Notes: generated from the sequence alone by a model not told the origin. Shown: positions 36,481 to 53,668, numbered from the stretch's first letter. The stretch is DNA of 64,000 nucleotides from Theristus sp. LFF4_11 (GCA_030248135.1 JASANC010000556.1:1-64000); one strand, 5' to 3'. Made by a program: numbers and translations.

Positions 36481-36889
36481 TTGAATAAAAAATTTAAAAA
36501 ATAGAAAAAATACTGTTTTGTGAAGAAGCAAACCTTCTAGAAATGCAAGTTTTTAATTTAGCATTAAAAAGCGCAAAAACTTCCAAAAACAACGTTTACA
36601 TGTACATATTTTTACCATCAAACCATCAACCTTTTTACCAAATCAAACAAACGTAAGACAGTAAAAATGATGCTCAAAACTTTAGACGAACAGAGAGAGA
36701 GACTGGCTTGGTCATAAAGACTGCCAACAGTGCACGCGCTGGAAATCACGTGAATTACGCATGCCTTGTGTAAACTGTGACGGTTTGTATGATTCGTGAT
36801 TTCTTTGACCGTCAATTCAGTCGGATCATTTCATTTTTTCACAGATCGCGTTTGCTGATGTTTTATTCATTGCGTTTTTTGTATACCAA

Positions 36890-37200
36890 AGCACAGGCTC
36901 GGGCCTTGTTGGTGAATAAGCAAACTACAGTGTTGGCGAATAAATGAGGCAGTCTTGTCTTCTCCATCAAGGGCGGAATTAGTCGCAGACTAGGCGCGTC
37001 TTTTTCAAGTACGCCAAGATAATTTCCACTCGGTTGTGTATAGAAGAAGGTTGAACAGAACAGCACGAAGAATAAATTAGTTTAAAAAACACCACAACTT
37101 TGACACCCAAGTGGGTTTCTGACCGTCTTTTTTCTTTCATTCAAATTTCGCGCGCTACTTGCACCTTGAAGAAAAGCTGCCATGTTTACTCGCCCATTCC
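36890..37200. mobile_element. MITE family GGCCGAATAAA, copy 4 (inverted, decayed)
   Basis: Carries GAATAAATGAGGCAGTC, GGCGGAATTAGTCGCAGACT and the end block GCTACTTGCACCTTGAAGAAAAGCTGCCATG, the inverse of copy 3. The left end is diverged. Confidence 0.55.
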
Positions 37201-38146
37201 ATAGCTGAGTAGTGTCAAAAAAATTTCTGTGATCACCCAATGTTGAATAGACCATTTTCATTGTGAAAATAACTTTTTTGGCTTATGTGGTACCAAGAGA
37301 ATATCAAAAGTCCCAACAAAGAACAGAACATGTTTGGAGAAAAAAATAACAAAAGATCAACGTTCATGTATTAGTGAATACCACACACTGATAGATAAGC
37401 AACATTTAGGAAATTTACGTTAAAAGTTTTGATGTGTCAATGGCGTCTCGTCTTCAGTTAAAACCGGGACAACGTAAGTTTTATTGTTTGAAGACAAACT
37501 GGTTTTGTCTGGGTCGATTTTTCGCTTTCACGGTGACCCCTTACTGAACTCAAGCCAATTTTGTGACGATTTTCTTCGAACGCTGTTTCAAACATTTTTA
37601 TCAATCATTTCAAATTTTCCTGTTTTTGGTGCAAAGATACCTGCTTGCGTGCAAGTGGCTAGTTCTCACATATGCTAATCACAGCAGAAAAAGCTGAACA
37701 AAGCAAATCATGCAAACAGTGTATTTTCGGAGAATTCACGAATTGAAAATGTTCACACTAACTGACTGAGTGACTGCACACAACACAAGGTGTACACCAC
37801 AGAACGTTTTATAAAACATGTCATGTCATGTGTTTAACAGAATACAGGTTTGAATTCTGAAAGGTTTGAAGAAACACACTTATAAACTTTAAAAAAAACT
37901 TCAAGATCTGTCTGTGGTAAGACACCTTCGGCAGTTCTTCTGCCTGGTGTCCGTCGCACTGACGAGCCAGGGGCACCGCGGTATGCGTCTACCTGGCGAA
38001 GCCGCAAACAGCGAAGTTGATGCGTATACCATCGGGTAAAACTGAGTTTTCAAAAAAGCTGCTCTGTCCGGTGATTGTTTGCTTCACGGAAAAAGGATAC
38101 AGTCCAATGTATGTATAAAGTGGTGGCGTCAGATGGCAGCATCTGT
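37201..38146. other. Intergenic space between LRRC58 and AHI1; no gene seen
   Basis: Short ORFs only. It lies upstream of LRRC58 and downstream of AHI1, so it should hold the AHI1 3' UTR. Confidence 0.45.
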
Positions 38147-41100
38147 CTAACGTTGCAGCAGTTTCACATAATTCGCGGGCACATAGCCGGATCGAGCGTG
38201 CAACTCCGCCAGCCACCAGCGTTCGTCCGTGTCCGTTGACACGATCTTCAGTTTGTCGCCAGTCTTGAACGACAGTTCGTTGTGGTCACTCGCATCGTAG
38301 TCGAATGCGGCAATTGCGTAGGTGTGCTCTGCGCGGTTTTTAATCGCCAATTTAGCCTCTTCATCGAAATCGGTCAAATCTTCGATTTCTTCAAGCAGCG
38401 AATCCTGTCGTGGCTAAAAAGAAAAGGTGAAAACTTTTGCTAAATAATTTTGAAACAGGATCAAAATAATGTTAAAAATTGTTTATTTAGGTCCAGAGAC
38501 TCAACGCTCTTACATGCAAGACGCGGGAATTCAAAATTGGCAAAGTGATCTGAGTCCCCTAAATGGTGATGAGTCAATTTGGCAATTTTGAATTGCCACA
38601 TCAAGATTGAAATTACGTGTTTCCTCTCAACGGCTGCACACGCATTGGGTCGCAGAACCTATAAAATTGATAATTATTTCAAAAATTCTCGAATCAAACA
38701 AAATGGTCGGCTGCGTATACGACTGTGTATACGTACGCCTACCTTCATTGTTTTTCTCGACTTGCTGGGTTTATTTGGTTTTGCTGGTTCGGGCATCAGT
38801 AATCTGTTTCCATTTGAAGCAGCCGACGCCAATTGGCTGTTTGGTTGATCCGGCGACCTGGGAGAACGTCTGCCAACCGCAACTGACTCCGCCTTTGCCA
38901 TTTGCACGGATGTGGTCGCTTCGGTTTTTGCGTTGCTGTTTCTGACCGTTTCTTTGTCGATTGCTGCAGTTTGACCGATCGCTGTTTGTGGTTTGTTTGT
39001 TTGTGGTTTCCGCTCATCCGAGTGGCGTTTCGCAACCGATTTCTGAACGACAACAAATACAACACGTGAATGCTGTTGGTTTCAGCACTTTTAGTTCCAG
39101 TCGTCAAGTTCAGTCTTTAACCGAAAGCACTGTTTGGTCGAGAAAATGATCCCAGTCAATGAGCTGCTGACAAAAATACATCAGCCCTTACCATCAATGG
39201 GTGCGTGCGTTTTGTGAAGATTTTTGACAGTGGGAAAATTCAATCTTGAAAGATAATTAAAAAAACAAGTCATGTAAAATACACTACGTCAATGGAATCG
39301 ATTTTTGTCAGCAGTCGATGTTTTGCGAGCAGTTTTTCAATCGTGAACTCTCTGTAATCGTCCTGGTCTTCCTCGAGTCTTGCGTGTTTCTGATGATGCC
39401 GTTGATTGCTGCTGACATCGCGTGTCGTAATTTCGGATTCTGAAAACATTTGAAAATTGATAAAATTAAGAAATTGAAATTGGATGTTTCATGTTTGACG
39501 CGGCAACCATGCCGTATAGGTACGACAAGGCAAATTTGAAATTGCCGCATCAAGCAAGAAACTAACTTTTTCCTATGGAGTTCTTTGAATATTCTATAGA
39601 GTCGGAGAACAAAAAAAACAGAACAAAACGACACAAAACAAAACGTTCAACCAACTTTGCGCATCATGCACATAAACAGCGAGCGGTCTTGAATCTGCGT
39701 AATGGCAGACAACAAGCAAATGCTCAAACGGGTGGTACTGCACGCACGTGGCAGGCACTGCTGCGAACAGCGCCGACCTGCCGAGCGCTGCGGGCTCGAT
39801 CACGGCACACGGCTCCTCTGTGAATACAGTGAACAGCGCTTGTTCGCGCTCCTCAGTCAGAAACTTTGAAAAAAAGATCAACAGTCGTACAACTGTACAT
39901 TTGCAAATGCCATATACAAAGCACACTTGTTTCTATACAATTCAAAATAGAATATTTCCAAAAGAATTCCAAATATAACTCTTGATATGAGCGCAACGTT
40001 GCACACGTTCACTGTTGTGTTTGCATAAACATAAACACTCCAACCATGATCGAGTGTCCACACACAGACACGTCCATCCTCGGTGCCGCTAAACAACCAT
40101 CGGCCACAGGGTGACACGCAGCAGTGTAGATCGATGCCAGCATTGCTGTTTGCGAGCGCGAACCGACGTTGAATGAGACCACTGCAAAACGGCAAACACG
40201 CTACAAAACACTTGTGGTCGAATACAAATGAGTGCGGGGGTGTGGTGCAACAGTGCGGCAATGGCGCAAGCTGAGGCATGCCGCACTGTGCTGTGATCCT
40301 CAGTATCATACCCTCCAAGCGCGCCGCGCACTGATATGATTGCATCGGCTCCTATGGATTAACTGGCGACACCAGCCCTAAATTCACTTGCAATGAAATT
40401 GCTTCACAAAAAACACACGTTCGCAAGTCGATCATTCTGATGACAGCGTCGCGACAGTGCACCAAGAGCGACCGATTGTCAAGCGTCGTTCGAATGCAGT
40501 TCACTGTGGAGCTCTGAAACGACAGTGTTCGCTGCTTGCATTCGCATCACTCAGTTCATATTTATCGGCGAAAAAGTTCAAAGTTCAAAGTCACCTCACC
40601 ATAATTTCCTCGATTCGAATGTCGCGGACAAACTTGACGACGCAAGACGACCGTTTCGCGTTTGAGCTCTTGTTCAACGGTTCGTCCTCAGCGTCAAAGG
40701 ACACGCCAACACGGACGCCGAGTTCGAGTGCCGATTTGCCGACAGCCCAAACCTTCAAGAGACCAGTGGCGTCACCAGAGAACAGACGACTCCCATCCGA
40801 GGACGGCTGCACGCAATTGACGGAGCTTTTTTCGTGCTCCGTGAATTCTTGGACGAGCTGAGAAGGTTTGAATTTTTGACGATCATTTTCTGTGGTGATA
40901 AGCGTGATTTGCTAACGAATAAACATTATAAAACTGCACAATTAAAACAACGTATGGTGGGTATACGAATAAGTCAGGCTTTGGAGACGGGATTCTAGAA
41001 GAAACACGGTGTTTCATTGTGCATTAGCACTGCAAATCAAACTGCGCGAGCTCTTTTGCCACAATAAAAAGTGGACCAACCTGCCCGTGCAAGCCATTCG

Positions 41101-44100
41101 TAATCGCCCACAGTCGAATGCAGCCATCCACTGCCCCAGTTAGGCAATATCTCATCGTTGTTGACGCGGCTTCTGTTTTGGCCGACTGAGTTGATTGTCC
41201 CTGAGAGCTAGAACAATAGTCCAGTAGTGCAACACAGTTGACAATCGATGTGTGCGGGAAGGTCTGCAATTTAAAGAGAAAAACATTTTTGCCAGCGCTG
41301 TGCTTGCAATTGGGTGCGGCTATTCTGTCTTCCTGAACAGTACAGTGACACAATATTTTCACTAATCAACGTTTCAAATATGATTGCTCCAGTAGAATCC
41401 CGGAAAATACACGGATAAACCAAGCAATGTTGTGTCAGTAGTCAGGTCAACTGATAGAAGTTCTCTGGTGCCTTTACACACTGTTGCTGTTTTGTGCCAA
41501 AAGCGTCCAATGCACCTGGAGACAACGTGTCGTGCGGATGTGCCACAGTTTTGCAGTGCAGTCTGCGCTCGCTGTCAACAGCTCACAGTCGTTTGTTGCC
41601 CACACCACGTGATGACACAGCGCAACATGACCGATCAGTGTGCTCCGATGCACCATTGATGGCACCTGCAATCACTGGATGCAATGAAACCACTTCATGA
41701 ATTGGACTCCGTGCAGCACCGCGCAGGGGCTTTGTTGCAACGCACCCGTTTGAACGATTCTTGTTTCACAATTCAATGTGCACCATTTTTCTCAATTTTT
41801 TTGACGCTGTTACGACACAATAACCGGTCTGTGTTTTTTGTCGACTAAAAATTTAATAAAAACAAACAACCGTTGATTAAAACTTAAAAAAACGTGATTT
41901 ATCGCGTTGCAACAAGTGGACAGCGACTTGCAAGCAATTTGAAAAATAGGTTTCCTTTGACTACATTGTATGATCTTTTATTTTGGTCCCGCAACTCAAT
42001 GCGCGCATAGATGTGTAGAAAAACAGTTTCATGGATGACGCGGGAATTCAAAATTGGTAAAGTGATCCGAGTCCTCTACATGGGGCCGAGTCACTTAGGT
42101 GACTTTGAATTGCCACATAAAGATTGAAACTAGTTTCCTTTCGACGTCTGCACACGCATTCAGTCGCAGAACTTGAAAAATTGATAATACGTTAACAATG
42201 TATACGTGCACGTACCTCAAACACTAAAATTGGGCACTGCAATTTTGTGACGCCTTTCGTTGCACACGCGAGCAAACTGAAATATAAAAAATAAAATCCA
42301 CTGGAGAACGTCTACTACAGTCTATCTCGCTAATACATGCAACTAGCTGATTGGTTGGTCATAGAAATTCTCAGCGCTGATTTGTTAGTCATGAGCAATT
42401 CTCAGCGTTGATTGGTTGGTCATGAGCAATTCTCAGCGCTGATTGGTTCATCATTACGTCATGTTGCATATATTTTCCAGATGGACTGTAAGAACATTTT
42501 ACTGCACAAATTTGTTCAGCTGCCACTGGGTAAATTAACAAAATCGCTTTTTTGCCGCATCTCTGTCAATTTGTTCAATAAACTGTTCAGTAAAGTTCTC
42601 ACTGTCGGAAATCACTAAGTACTATTTAACACTGAGAGAAAATAACAAGAAGGTGAACGAAGTGTCAAAAAAATGTTTTGCGGCACAAACAATGTTTAGG
42701 CAACAATATTGAACCATTTGCTGTCTGTTTCTATCTCACAGCAGTTTGAAAGCCCCACCGTCCATTGTGTGAAAAGTTCATCCGTAAGCACATGTTTCGT
42801 CCGACAGGAACGGTTGTTTTTAGGGTGTTTGGTACTTTGCACGGTTGACCAGCCAATCGAGACCAAATGACAAAGTCCTCTTCAAAGATGACGCCCTGCG
42901 ACAACTCACTGAAGAAAACACACAAGTTCGTTCATTTAGATTTCCTCTGTTACTGAAACACAGCGATTCTCAGCAAAACTGGCTCGAATTGCTAAAGCAT
43001 TGGCGTCGGCAGAGACCAACGAATCAATAAAGTCACCCTGCCCCTGTTCAAGTTCAACCAGTCACTTGCATGCAAATAATGTGTGTGACTTGCTGACCCG
43101 TGTGCAGTGGCACTGTTGCTGGCATTCCCGTGTGCAGCGGCACTGTTGCTGGCATTCAGACTGGCGCTCGAGTTTTCCATTTTCAAGTAATCGTGTTCTG
43201 CTGTTTTATCGGCCTCATGTGCATCAATGGAACTTCGCCTTAGTGTTGCCAAATATTTTGGGGGCCGAAGCGGTTTCACGGTGACAAACAGAGAACCTGG
43301 ATATTTGACACGTGACAGTGTTTTCCACCAGAGGTAGACCTGCAACATTGTATCACCTATTTTTAAATTGAATTGAACAAGCAGAACTTTCCATCAAAAT
43401 CTTTTTAGAAAAATCTTTTTCAAAATCATCATCAGTGTTCCGTGAAAACGCTTATTCACAACTTCGGTGTTGCAAGAATATATTGCGTAAACGTTTGGCG
43501 TGTTTTTTTCGCACAAAAGCAGAAACGATTTCAAACTTTATAATGTCAATTTAAAACCTCCGGTTGTCCGCCAGCAGGCACACCATCACCGATTTCAGTT
43601 GACGTTGATTGGTTCAATTTTGGACTTCGATACAATTGGAGGCGGAGGCGACGGCCACTGTTCAGTTTTCCATTGGCGCCAACCAGCTGAAAACTGTTTT
43701 GTTTTGTTCGGGGTTTCCTGTGTCAGCGAAACTTTTCCTTTTTTGTTTTCTCTGAAGCACGCCCCCACCAATTTCGGAAACCCAAAGGTACCAAACTCCG
43801 GTGGGTTTGGGGAATGGACGGCTCACCATCCCGTGGAACCAATACCCTCAAGTAAGGGGAACTGTCATTCTCCGTGGGGGATCGAACCCGTCACCTTCTG
43901 GGTTGAAGGCAAGTGTGCTAACCACCCACCGAGCCACGGAGGCGACGGCTTTTTGAAAAGACTTTGAAAATTTTCAGAGCACATTGCATACTCATTGCTC
44001 ATAGTCATACGCAGTCAATCAACGAGCCGAAGTGGGCTTTCAGTGCTCGCTCACTTTCAAAAACGCCCACGCAATGCGATGCCAAATCGTGGTCGCTTCA

Positions 44101-46576
44101 CTTTCAGCCGACGCCCGCGTGTTCGTGTAGTCGATCAGCTGTGTTCAAAAATTCAGGCAATTCAACTAATTCTTGACACAATATACCGAGCTTTTGCTTT
44201 TTGTTATTTTATTTGCTAACTCTTTCTTAGCGCCACTCAGAGAAAAAACAAAGTTTTTCGTCAATCAGCTGAAGGAATCTTCAAAGTTGGTATTTCTTCA
44301 AAATCGTGCAACCTCAAAAAACGCGACCACTCTTCGTTGTCGTTCAACGATATAGGAAAAGAACTCATTGAATTGCAACAGTTGCTCCCATGCCGGATGG
44401 GCTTGGCTGAAAATTGGAAAAATAGCTCTTTCAGTTGAACAGTCACACTTTTCATTCAAAAATCTGATGTAGCCAAATTACCGATTCTTGCGAAATTCGG
44501 ACGCTTTTGTTGTGATCGGCAAAACGTGCTCAGCGGTCTTGCTGCCAGCTGCGCTCAGCTGGTACGACAGTGAACGACCTCTGAAAATCAAAAAAGGGTA
44601 ACGAAACCTAAATTTTGCTCAAAATCAGTTCTACAAACAATCGCCGCTTTTTGTATGAGCTAGCCGAACAGTAAAAAACAGTACAAAAGCCGCATGTTTT
44701 TGTTTTCAGGAATTACTTTGCACTTTTTCGAATGTACTCTCCGGTGCTCGAGTCAACGATGTGCACTCTGACGGATGGGTGCGAAATGTAGATCTTGGTC
44801 TTCAGTCGATCCGTTGAATGAACGTGGATTCCAAAAAGATCGTCATTTTTGATGATAGTTTGCGGTTCAGGTTCGGCTGACGACTGAAATTTCTGACTAC
44901 GATAAATGAGTTTATTGGCTGTGTTGGTTTTTTGAACTGACACATAATTGCGGCTGGTAGCTGCAACAATCAGCGAGCAAACCGTGGTCACCCTCGTGGC
45001 TTGGTGGTAGCGTGTTGGACTATTGTTTGTGCGTTCGGGGGATTGAGCCCCGTCGAGGGCTGTGCTCTATAGGCACTTAATGACAGAGAAAACTCGATGG
45101 GCACCCCTACTCGACGGCGTTCTGTACGCTTTTCTGGGTTAGCCCTGCCTAAAAACATTGCCTAAAATCCCCGACAACACCAACGACAACAACAAAAACC
45201 AAAAAAGACGGCAAAGGCATTGTTCGAGTTGGTACCCACAAAAACAATCTCACAAACTTTGATGATTTCAGGTTTTGGGACTGCCACCGGTGTTGATTGC
45301 TGTGTGACTCTCTCAATCATTTGTGTCTCGTCTGTAACATCATTCGGGTTAACTTTGTTTCTGTCGACTTGCACTTTGCGCTGGCCGGGTGGCTTCGTCT
45401 CGAATTGTGTCACTGCTGCTAAGTCTGCTTGGTCGTTTTTAGCTCGTTCAAGGTCGTTGATTTGCTCGGCCACAGGATTATCTGAAAAATGTTGTAATCC
45501 TTTGTTTGCATTTTAAAAATTCCACAGGGAAAATAGAAAGTGAGACGCGCGATAACGCTAGTAAACGTTTTGAAACTGGCACAACTGCGTTCACTGAAAA
45601 CACTCAACAAATTGTCAAGCTATGTACCATTGGTAGCTCAACAAATGCAGCATTTTCACGATTTTGAGCAATGAATGTGGTGCACGAGTTTGTGGATCTA
45701 CCGTATTACCCCCAATAAACCCCCATGGGGGATTAATACGTCAGCGACTTTTAGGGGTGGGGGTTTATTGGTGGTGGGGGGGGATTATTGGTGGGGGGGG
45801 GGGGTTTATTTACAAAAAAATTCTAGGGGTGGGGGTTTGTTGAAAAATGGCAAAAATACATTGCATGGCAGGCAAGAAAGTCGCAGAAACTTCTACTCTA
45901 CATAGAAATTTCCTTTTATAACAGCCTTTTGTGTATGAAATTACTATTAACTCACCCATTTGGGGCCTTTGGTAGCACAATTTCATCATTTTCACTGCAA
46001 CCAGCCACTGAATTCGCTGGGTATGTGTTTCAAACAGGTCTCCAATAATCCCCCATGGGGGATTATTTGTGGGGGGGGATTATTCGGAAACTGGTCGGGG
46101 GGTGGGGGTTTATTGGTGGGGGGGGGGTTTAATGGGGGTAATACGGTACCAGTTTGTTGAGTAACTTGTAAAGGTGTTCTCCAAGTGTTTTTAAAGAATT
46201 GTGGAAAGAGGATTTACAGATTTTCCCTCAGCAAGAAAGAATAAAATTTTTGCATTAAAAAATTTCAAAACGTAAACAAACCGTAAACTGCGCTTGAAGT
46301 ATACTCTTCGGGAGGTTCAATCAAAGGTTCACGGTCAGCGTTCTCACTAGTTTTTGACGGATTTGCGGAGGTTTCCAATGCATCATTACTTTCAACGTTT
46401 TCAATATCTTCCATTCGGCTGCTTTCCTCTAAAGTTTTTTCAATTTCTTGTTTTTTCAGCAGCGGTGGTTTCGTTCGATCTGTTGCTCCTGCAGATTTCT
46501 TCCGCGGCGCCGGTTTTGGCTTCTGGACAGTTTTAATCGCTTTTTCTCGTTGGAAACGTTGTGCTAACGCGTGCAT
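38147..46576 (-). CDS. AHI1: Jouberin (AHI1) homologue: WD40 plus C-terminal SH3
   Basis: Twenty exons in gene order: 46282-46576, 45258-45481, 44717-44883, 44482-44580, 44313-44406, 44055-44138, 43558-43686, 43037-43339, 42759-42895, 42216-42276, 41516-41665, 41081-41263, 40600-40857, 40419-40513, 40045-40181, 39656-39817, 39288-39439, 39122-39166, 38743-39042, 38147-38413; 1113 aa (human 1196), all in frame. The N-terminus is Lys/Pro-rich. The AHI1 core follows: DDLFGIHVHSTDRLKTKIYI, HRIAWAFLK, RLRLQLYRSP, KYPGSLFVTVKP, then PCKVPNTLK and FSHNG. WD40 repeats span about residues 500-870 (LTASADCTAKLW, LTGAVDGCIRLW, FSGDATGLLKVW, FSGTEDGRVCVW, VQYHPFEHLLVVCHY). After a disordered linker comes an SH3 domain (AAFDYDASDHNELSF, ERWWLAEL, GYVPANYV). 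In animals AHI1 works at the ciliary transition zone. The small exon 39122-39166 and the exact exon 1 start are the least certain parts. Confidence 0.92.
38481..38670 (-). mobile_element. MITE family CAATGCG, copy 5 (AHI1 last intron)
   Basis: Holds GGTCCAGAGACTCAACGC, CGCGGGAATTCAAAATTGGC and the right block CACACGCATTGGGTCGCAGAACC. Inverted relative to copies 1-3. Confidence 0.7.
39478..39608 (-). mobile_element. MITE family CAATGCG, copy 6 (fragment, AHI1 intron 16)
   Basis: TTTCATGTTTGACGCGGCAA and AAATTGCCGCATCAAGCAAG with GTCGGAGAACAAA recall the family. The central block is diverged and shortened. Confidence 0.45.
41966..42190 (-). mobile_element. MITE family CAATGCG, copy 7 (AHI1 intron 10)
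   Basis: Nearly complete and inverted: ATCTTTTATTTTGGTCCCGC at the left, then CTCAATGCGCGCATAGATG, and GCACACGCATTCAGTCGCAG at the right. It lies between two WD40 exons. Confidence 0.75.
42350..42455 (+). repeat. 31-bp tandem repeat, about 3.5 copies (AHI1 intron 9)
   Basis: CTGATTGGTTGGTCATGAGC plus AATTCTCAGCG recurs three times, then a partial fourth ends in CATTACGTCATG. The copies differ at a few bases. Confidence 0.75.
43763..43960 (-). mobile_element. SINE-B with tRNA-like head (AHI1 intron 6)
   Basis: On the minus strand, CTCCGTG at the start pairs with CACGGAG 60 bases later. Between them lie GTGGCTCGGTGGGTGGTTAGC (A box) and GGGTTCGATCCCC (B box). Downstream comes a non-tRNA body ending GTACCTTTGGGTTTCCG. 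The 7-bp acceptor stem match and both promoter boxes make it tRNA-derived. The anticodon arm is irregular, so I call it a SINE, not a tRNA gene. Confidence 0.75.
44983..45203 (+). mobile_element. SINE-A copy in AHI1 intron 2
   Basis: A tRNA-like head (CCCTCGTGGCTTGGTGGTAGC ... TTCGGGGGATTGAGCCCCG, with CCCTCG pairing to CGAGGG) is followed by a body containing CACTTAATGACAGAGAAAAC and CGGCGTTCTGTACGC. The tail is AACGACAACAACAAAAACC. It aligns end to end with the copy in myosin intron 2, and both lie antisense to their host gene. Confidence 0.85.
45702..46146. mobile_element. G-run MITE with CCGTATTACC ends, copy 3 (AHI1 intron 1)
   Basis: TACCGTATTACCCC at the left and GGGGTAATACGGTA at the right, with runs of up to 12 G and the palindrome CCCCCATGGGGG twice. 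Same order as copy 2. Confidence 0.85.
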
Positions 46577-47279
46577 GTTGGTTGACGTTGTCACTGTTGT
46601 TTGATGATGGTGTTGATTTGGCTATATAATGTGATCATTTCTCTGTAATCTCCGTTGTTCTCCAGTCCACTAATTCGGCACTCTCTCGCTACTTGAAGTC
46701 TATTTTACAAATATTTTTCTCATATCAGGAAATCAAATTTTTTGGACACTGAAAGTCAGCCAGGTTCTAGTTGAGGGTTCCACTGTTGCCATGGAGATTT
46801 CGTACTTCGTGCAATTGCAAGCACGCACAATTTCCACTACAAGTGTAGCCTTGTTGTGACTGACCAATCAGTGAGGTAAGTAAAATGCATCCGATCAGCT
46901 CTCTGTGTGTCGATCATTATGGCGAAGAAAACTTTTTTGATTTTTTTAAAAAACATTCCAATGCACTAATTTCAAATTTCCGTTGTGCTGAAAACCTTTC
47001 GCATGCTCGGCTCGCCCAATCTTGTCTATGTCTTTTTGTTTGTCTATGTATTCTTGAGATTATCGACTAGCACGCAAAAAAAACATAAAAAAGCAAAATT
47101 AATTTTTACAGAAAAATTAGTTGAACAAAAATTAAAGCTGCCCCTTTTTCATGACTAGAACTTGATATTTTTCAAGAAAAAAAATTGGCAGATCTCAGCA
47201 GTCAAAATTCAGGTTAGTGACAAACATGAAAAACCAATGTCGCGGTAAGATTCACCGTGATGAGCTAAATAAAAGCATG
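46577..47279. other. Upstream of AHI1; no gene seen
   Basis: Should hold the AHI1 promoter. Short ORFs only and no clear core promoter motif. Confidence 0.4.
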
Positions 47280-47281
47280 TA

Positions 47282-48199
47282 CAGGGTGGTCCATAAATAG
47301 TGATCACAACTTTGAAGCATTGCAACTCGCCAACCGTTCACGTATTTTAAATGAAATTTTAACCAATTAATTCAAAACATCAAACTTCGATTTTTTACTA
47401 AATTTCAGTCAGAAGTATCAAACGGTTTCAACACTCCCGAATGAAAACTGGAAAGAATTAATTTCTGCTTGTTGAAGCCGAGTGGATAAAATCAGTGAAA
47501 AAGAACTTTCTAGCGCTGCAGCAGGCCAACTGACTGGTCCTTTGTGCTGAAAATTTAGCTAGTTGTTTGCAAGCGTTTACTTCAAATTTTGTTCAAATTT
47601 TGTTCCAGAAATATTCAACGGCTGAGTCATAACGAGTCAAAACGCAACACACCCATTTTTACATTTTGAGCTCAAATTTTTACTTCAAATCAACTGCATC
47701 ATTGAGGTGCACATGAAATATGCACATGCACATGCACATACAGCACAAACACGTTTCATTTTTTAGCAACACTTTTAGCACATGAATTCACAGCTCGTTT
47801 GAAATTTCATCCTTGAGCTCAGGTTGCGCAGTTGAAGCAACATGCTCCTACTTAAGCGTGTGGGAAAACTCTGACATCTGATTCCGTTATATCTGTGGCT
47901 CTGCTTTGTGAAATTGAGCGATACCTAGCTGAAGTTGATCTTCTTACGTTTTAGAAAAAAATAAATATGAAAAAGAATAGAGCTAACAATACCCGAAACG
48001 GCCATTAATGTGCCGAACTTATTTTTTTGAGTTTTTAGGTTGGTATAAAAATCTTTCTAGTCGTAGCTGAAAATTAGTAAAACCTTAAGTTAAGTTTTGT
48101 TAAATAATTGGTTAAAATTTCAACCAAAATGCTCAAACCGTTGGTGAGCAAAAACATTACGAAGTTGGGATCACTAGTTACAATGTATGGACCACCCTG
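47282..48199. mobile_element. Mariner/Tc1-type element remnant, TIR CAGGGTGGTCCATA
   Basis: The left end CAGGGTGGTCCATAAATAG and the right end CTATTTATGG-like inverse (TGTATGGACCACCCTG) are flanked by TA on both sides. The arms stay similar for about 115 bp (both reach AAATTTTAACCAATTA). The 918-bp length and lack of a long ORF make it non-autonomous. Confidence 0.75.
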
Positions 48200-48356
48200 T
48201 ACAAGTACAGGTATGTTTGTGCGGTGTGGTTATAGGCAGATTACTAACGAACAAAAAAAACTAAATTTGCAAAACATTTGCAATGTTACAAAACGAGAAG
48301 TCTCACATTCTTTGCGGAATGTCAGTACAAACATCGAATCAATTGTTCTCAACGTT

Positions 48357-53358
<5,002 letters not shown>

Positions 53359-53668
53359 TAGATCGCGGCCCATTAGATCGCGGCCGAAGCATCGCGGCCG
53401 AAGTATCGCGGCCTGAAAGATCGCGGCCTGGACGATCGCGGCCTGAACGATCGCGGCCTGGACGATCGCGGCCTGGGATGATCGCGGCCTGGGATGATCG
53501 CGGCCTGGGATGATCGCGGCCTGGGATGATCGCGGCCTGGGATGATCGCGGCCTGGGATGATCGCGGCCTGGGATGATCGCGGCCTGGGATGATCGCGGC
53601 CTGGGATGATCGCGGCCTGGGATGATCGCGGCCTGGGATGATCGCGGCCTGGGATGATCGCGGCCTGG
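53359..53668 (+). repeat. Minisatellite array 1, GATCGCGGCCTGGGAT, about 20 units
   Basis: Units of 15-16 bp share GATCGCGGCC. From the left edge the spacers are variable (cattag, gaag, gaag, tgaaag, tggac, tgaac, tggac), then twelve near-identical tgggat units. The long ORF across it is an artefact of the unit period. Confidence 0.95.

Noticed and set aside
39190..39242. 53-bp candidate AHI1 exon with a good GTAAGG donor
   Set aside because: No reading frame through it joins both neighbouring exons without a stop.
43880..43955. Functional tRNA gene
   Set aside because: Acceptor stem and both Pol III boxes are good, but the anticodon arm is irregular and a non-tRNA body follows, as in a SINE.
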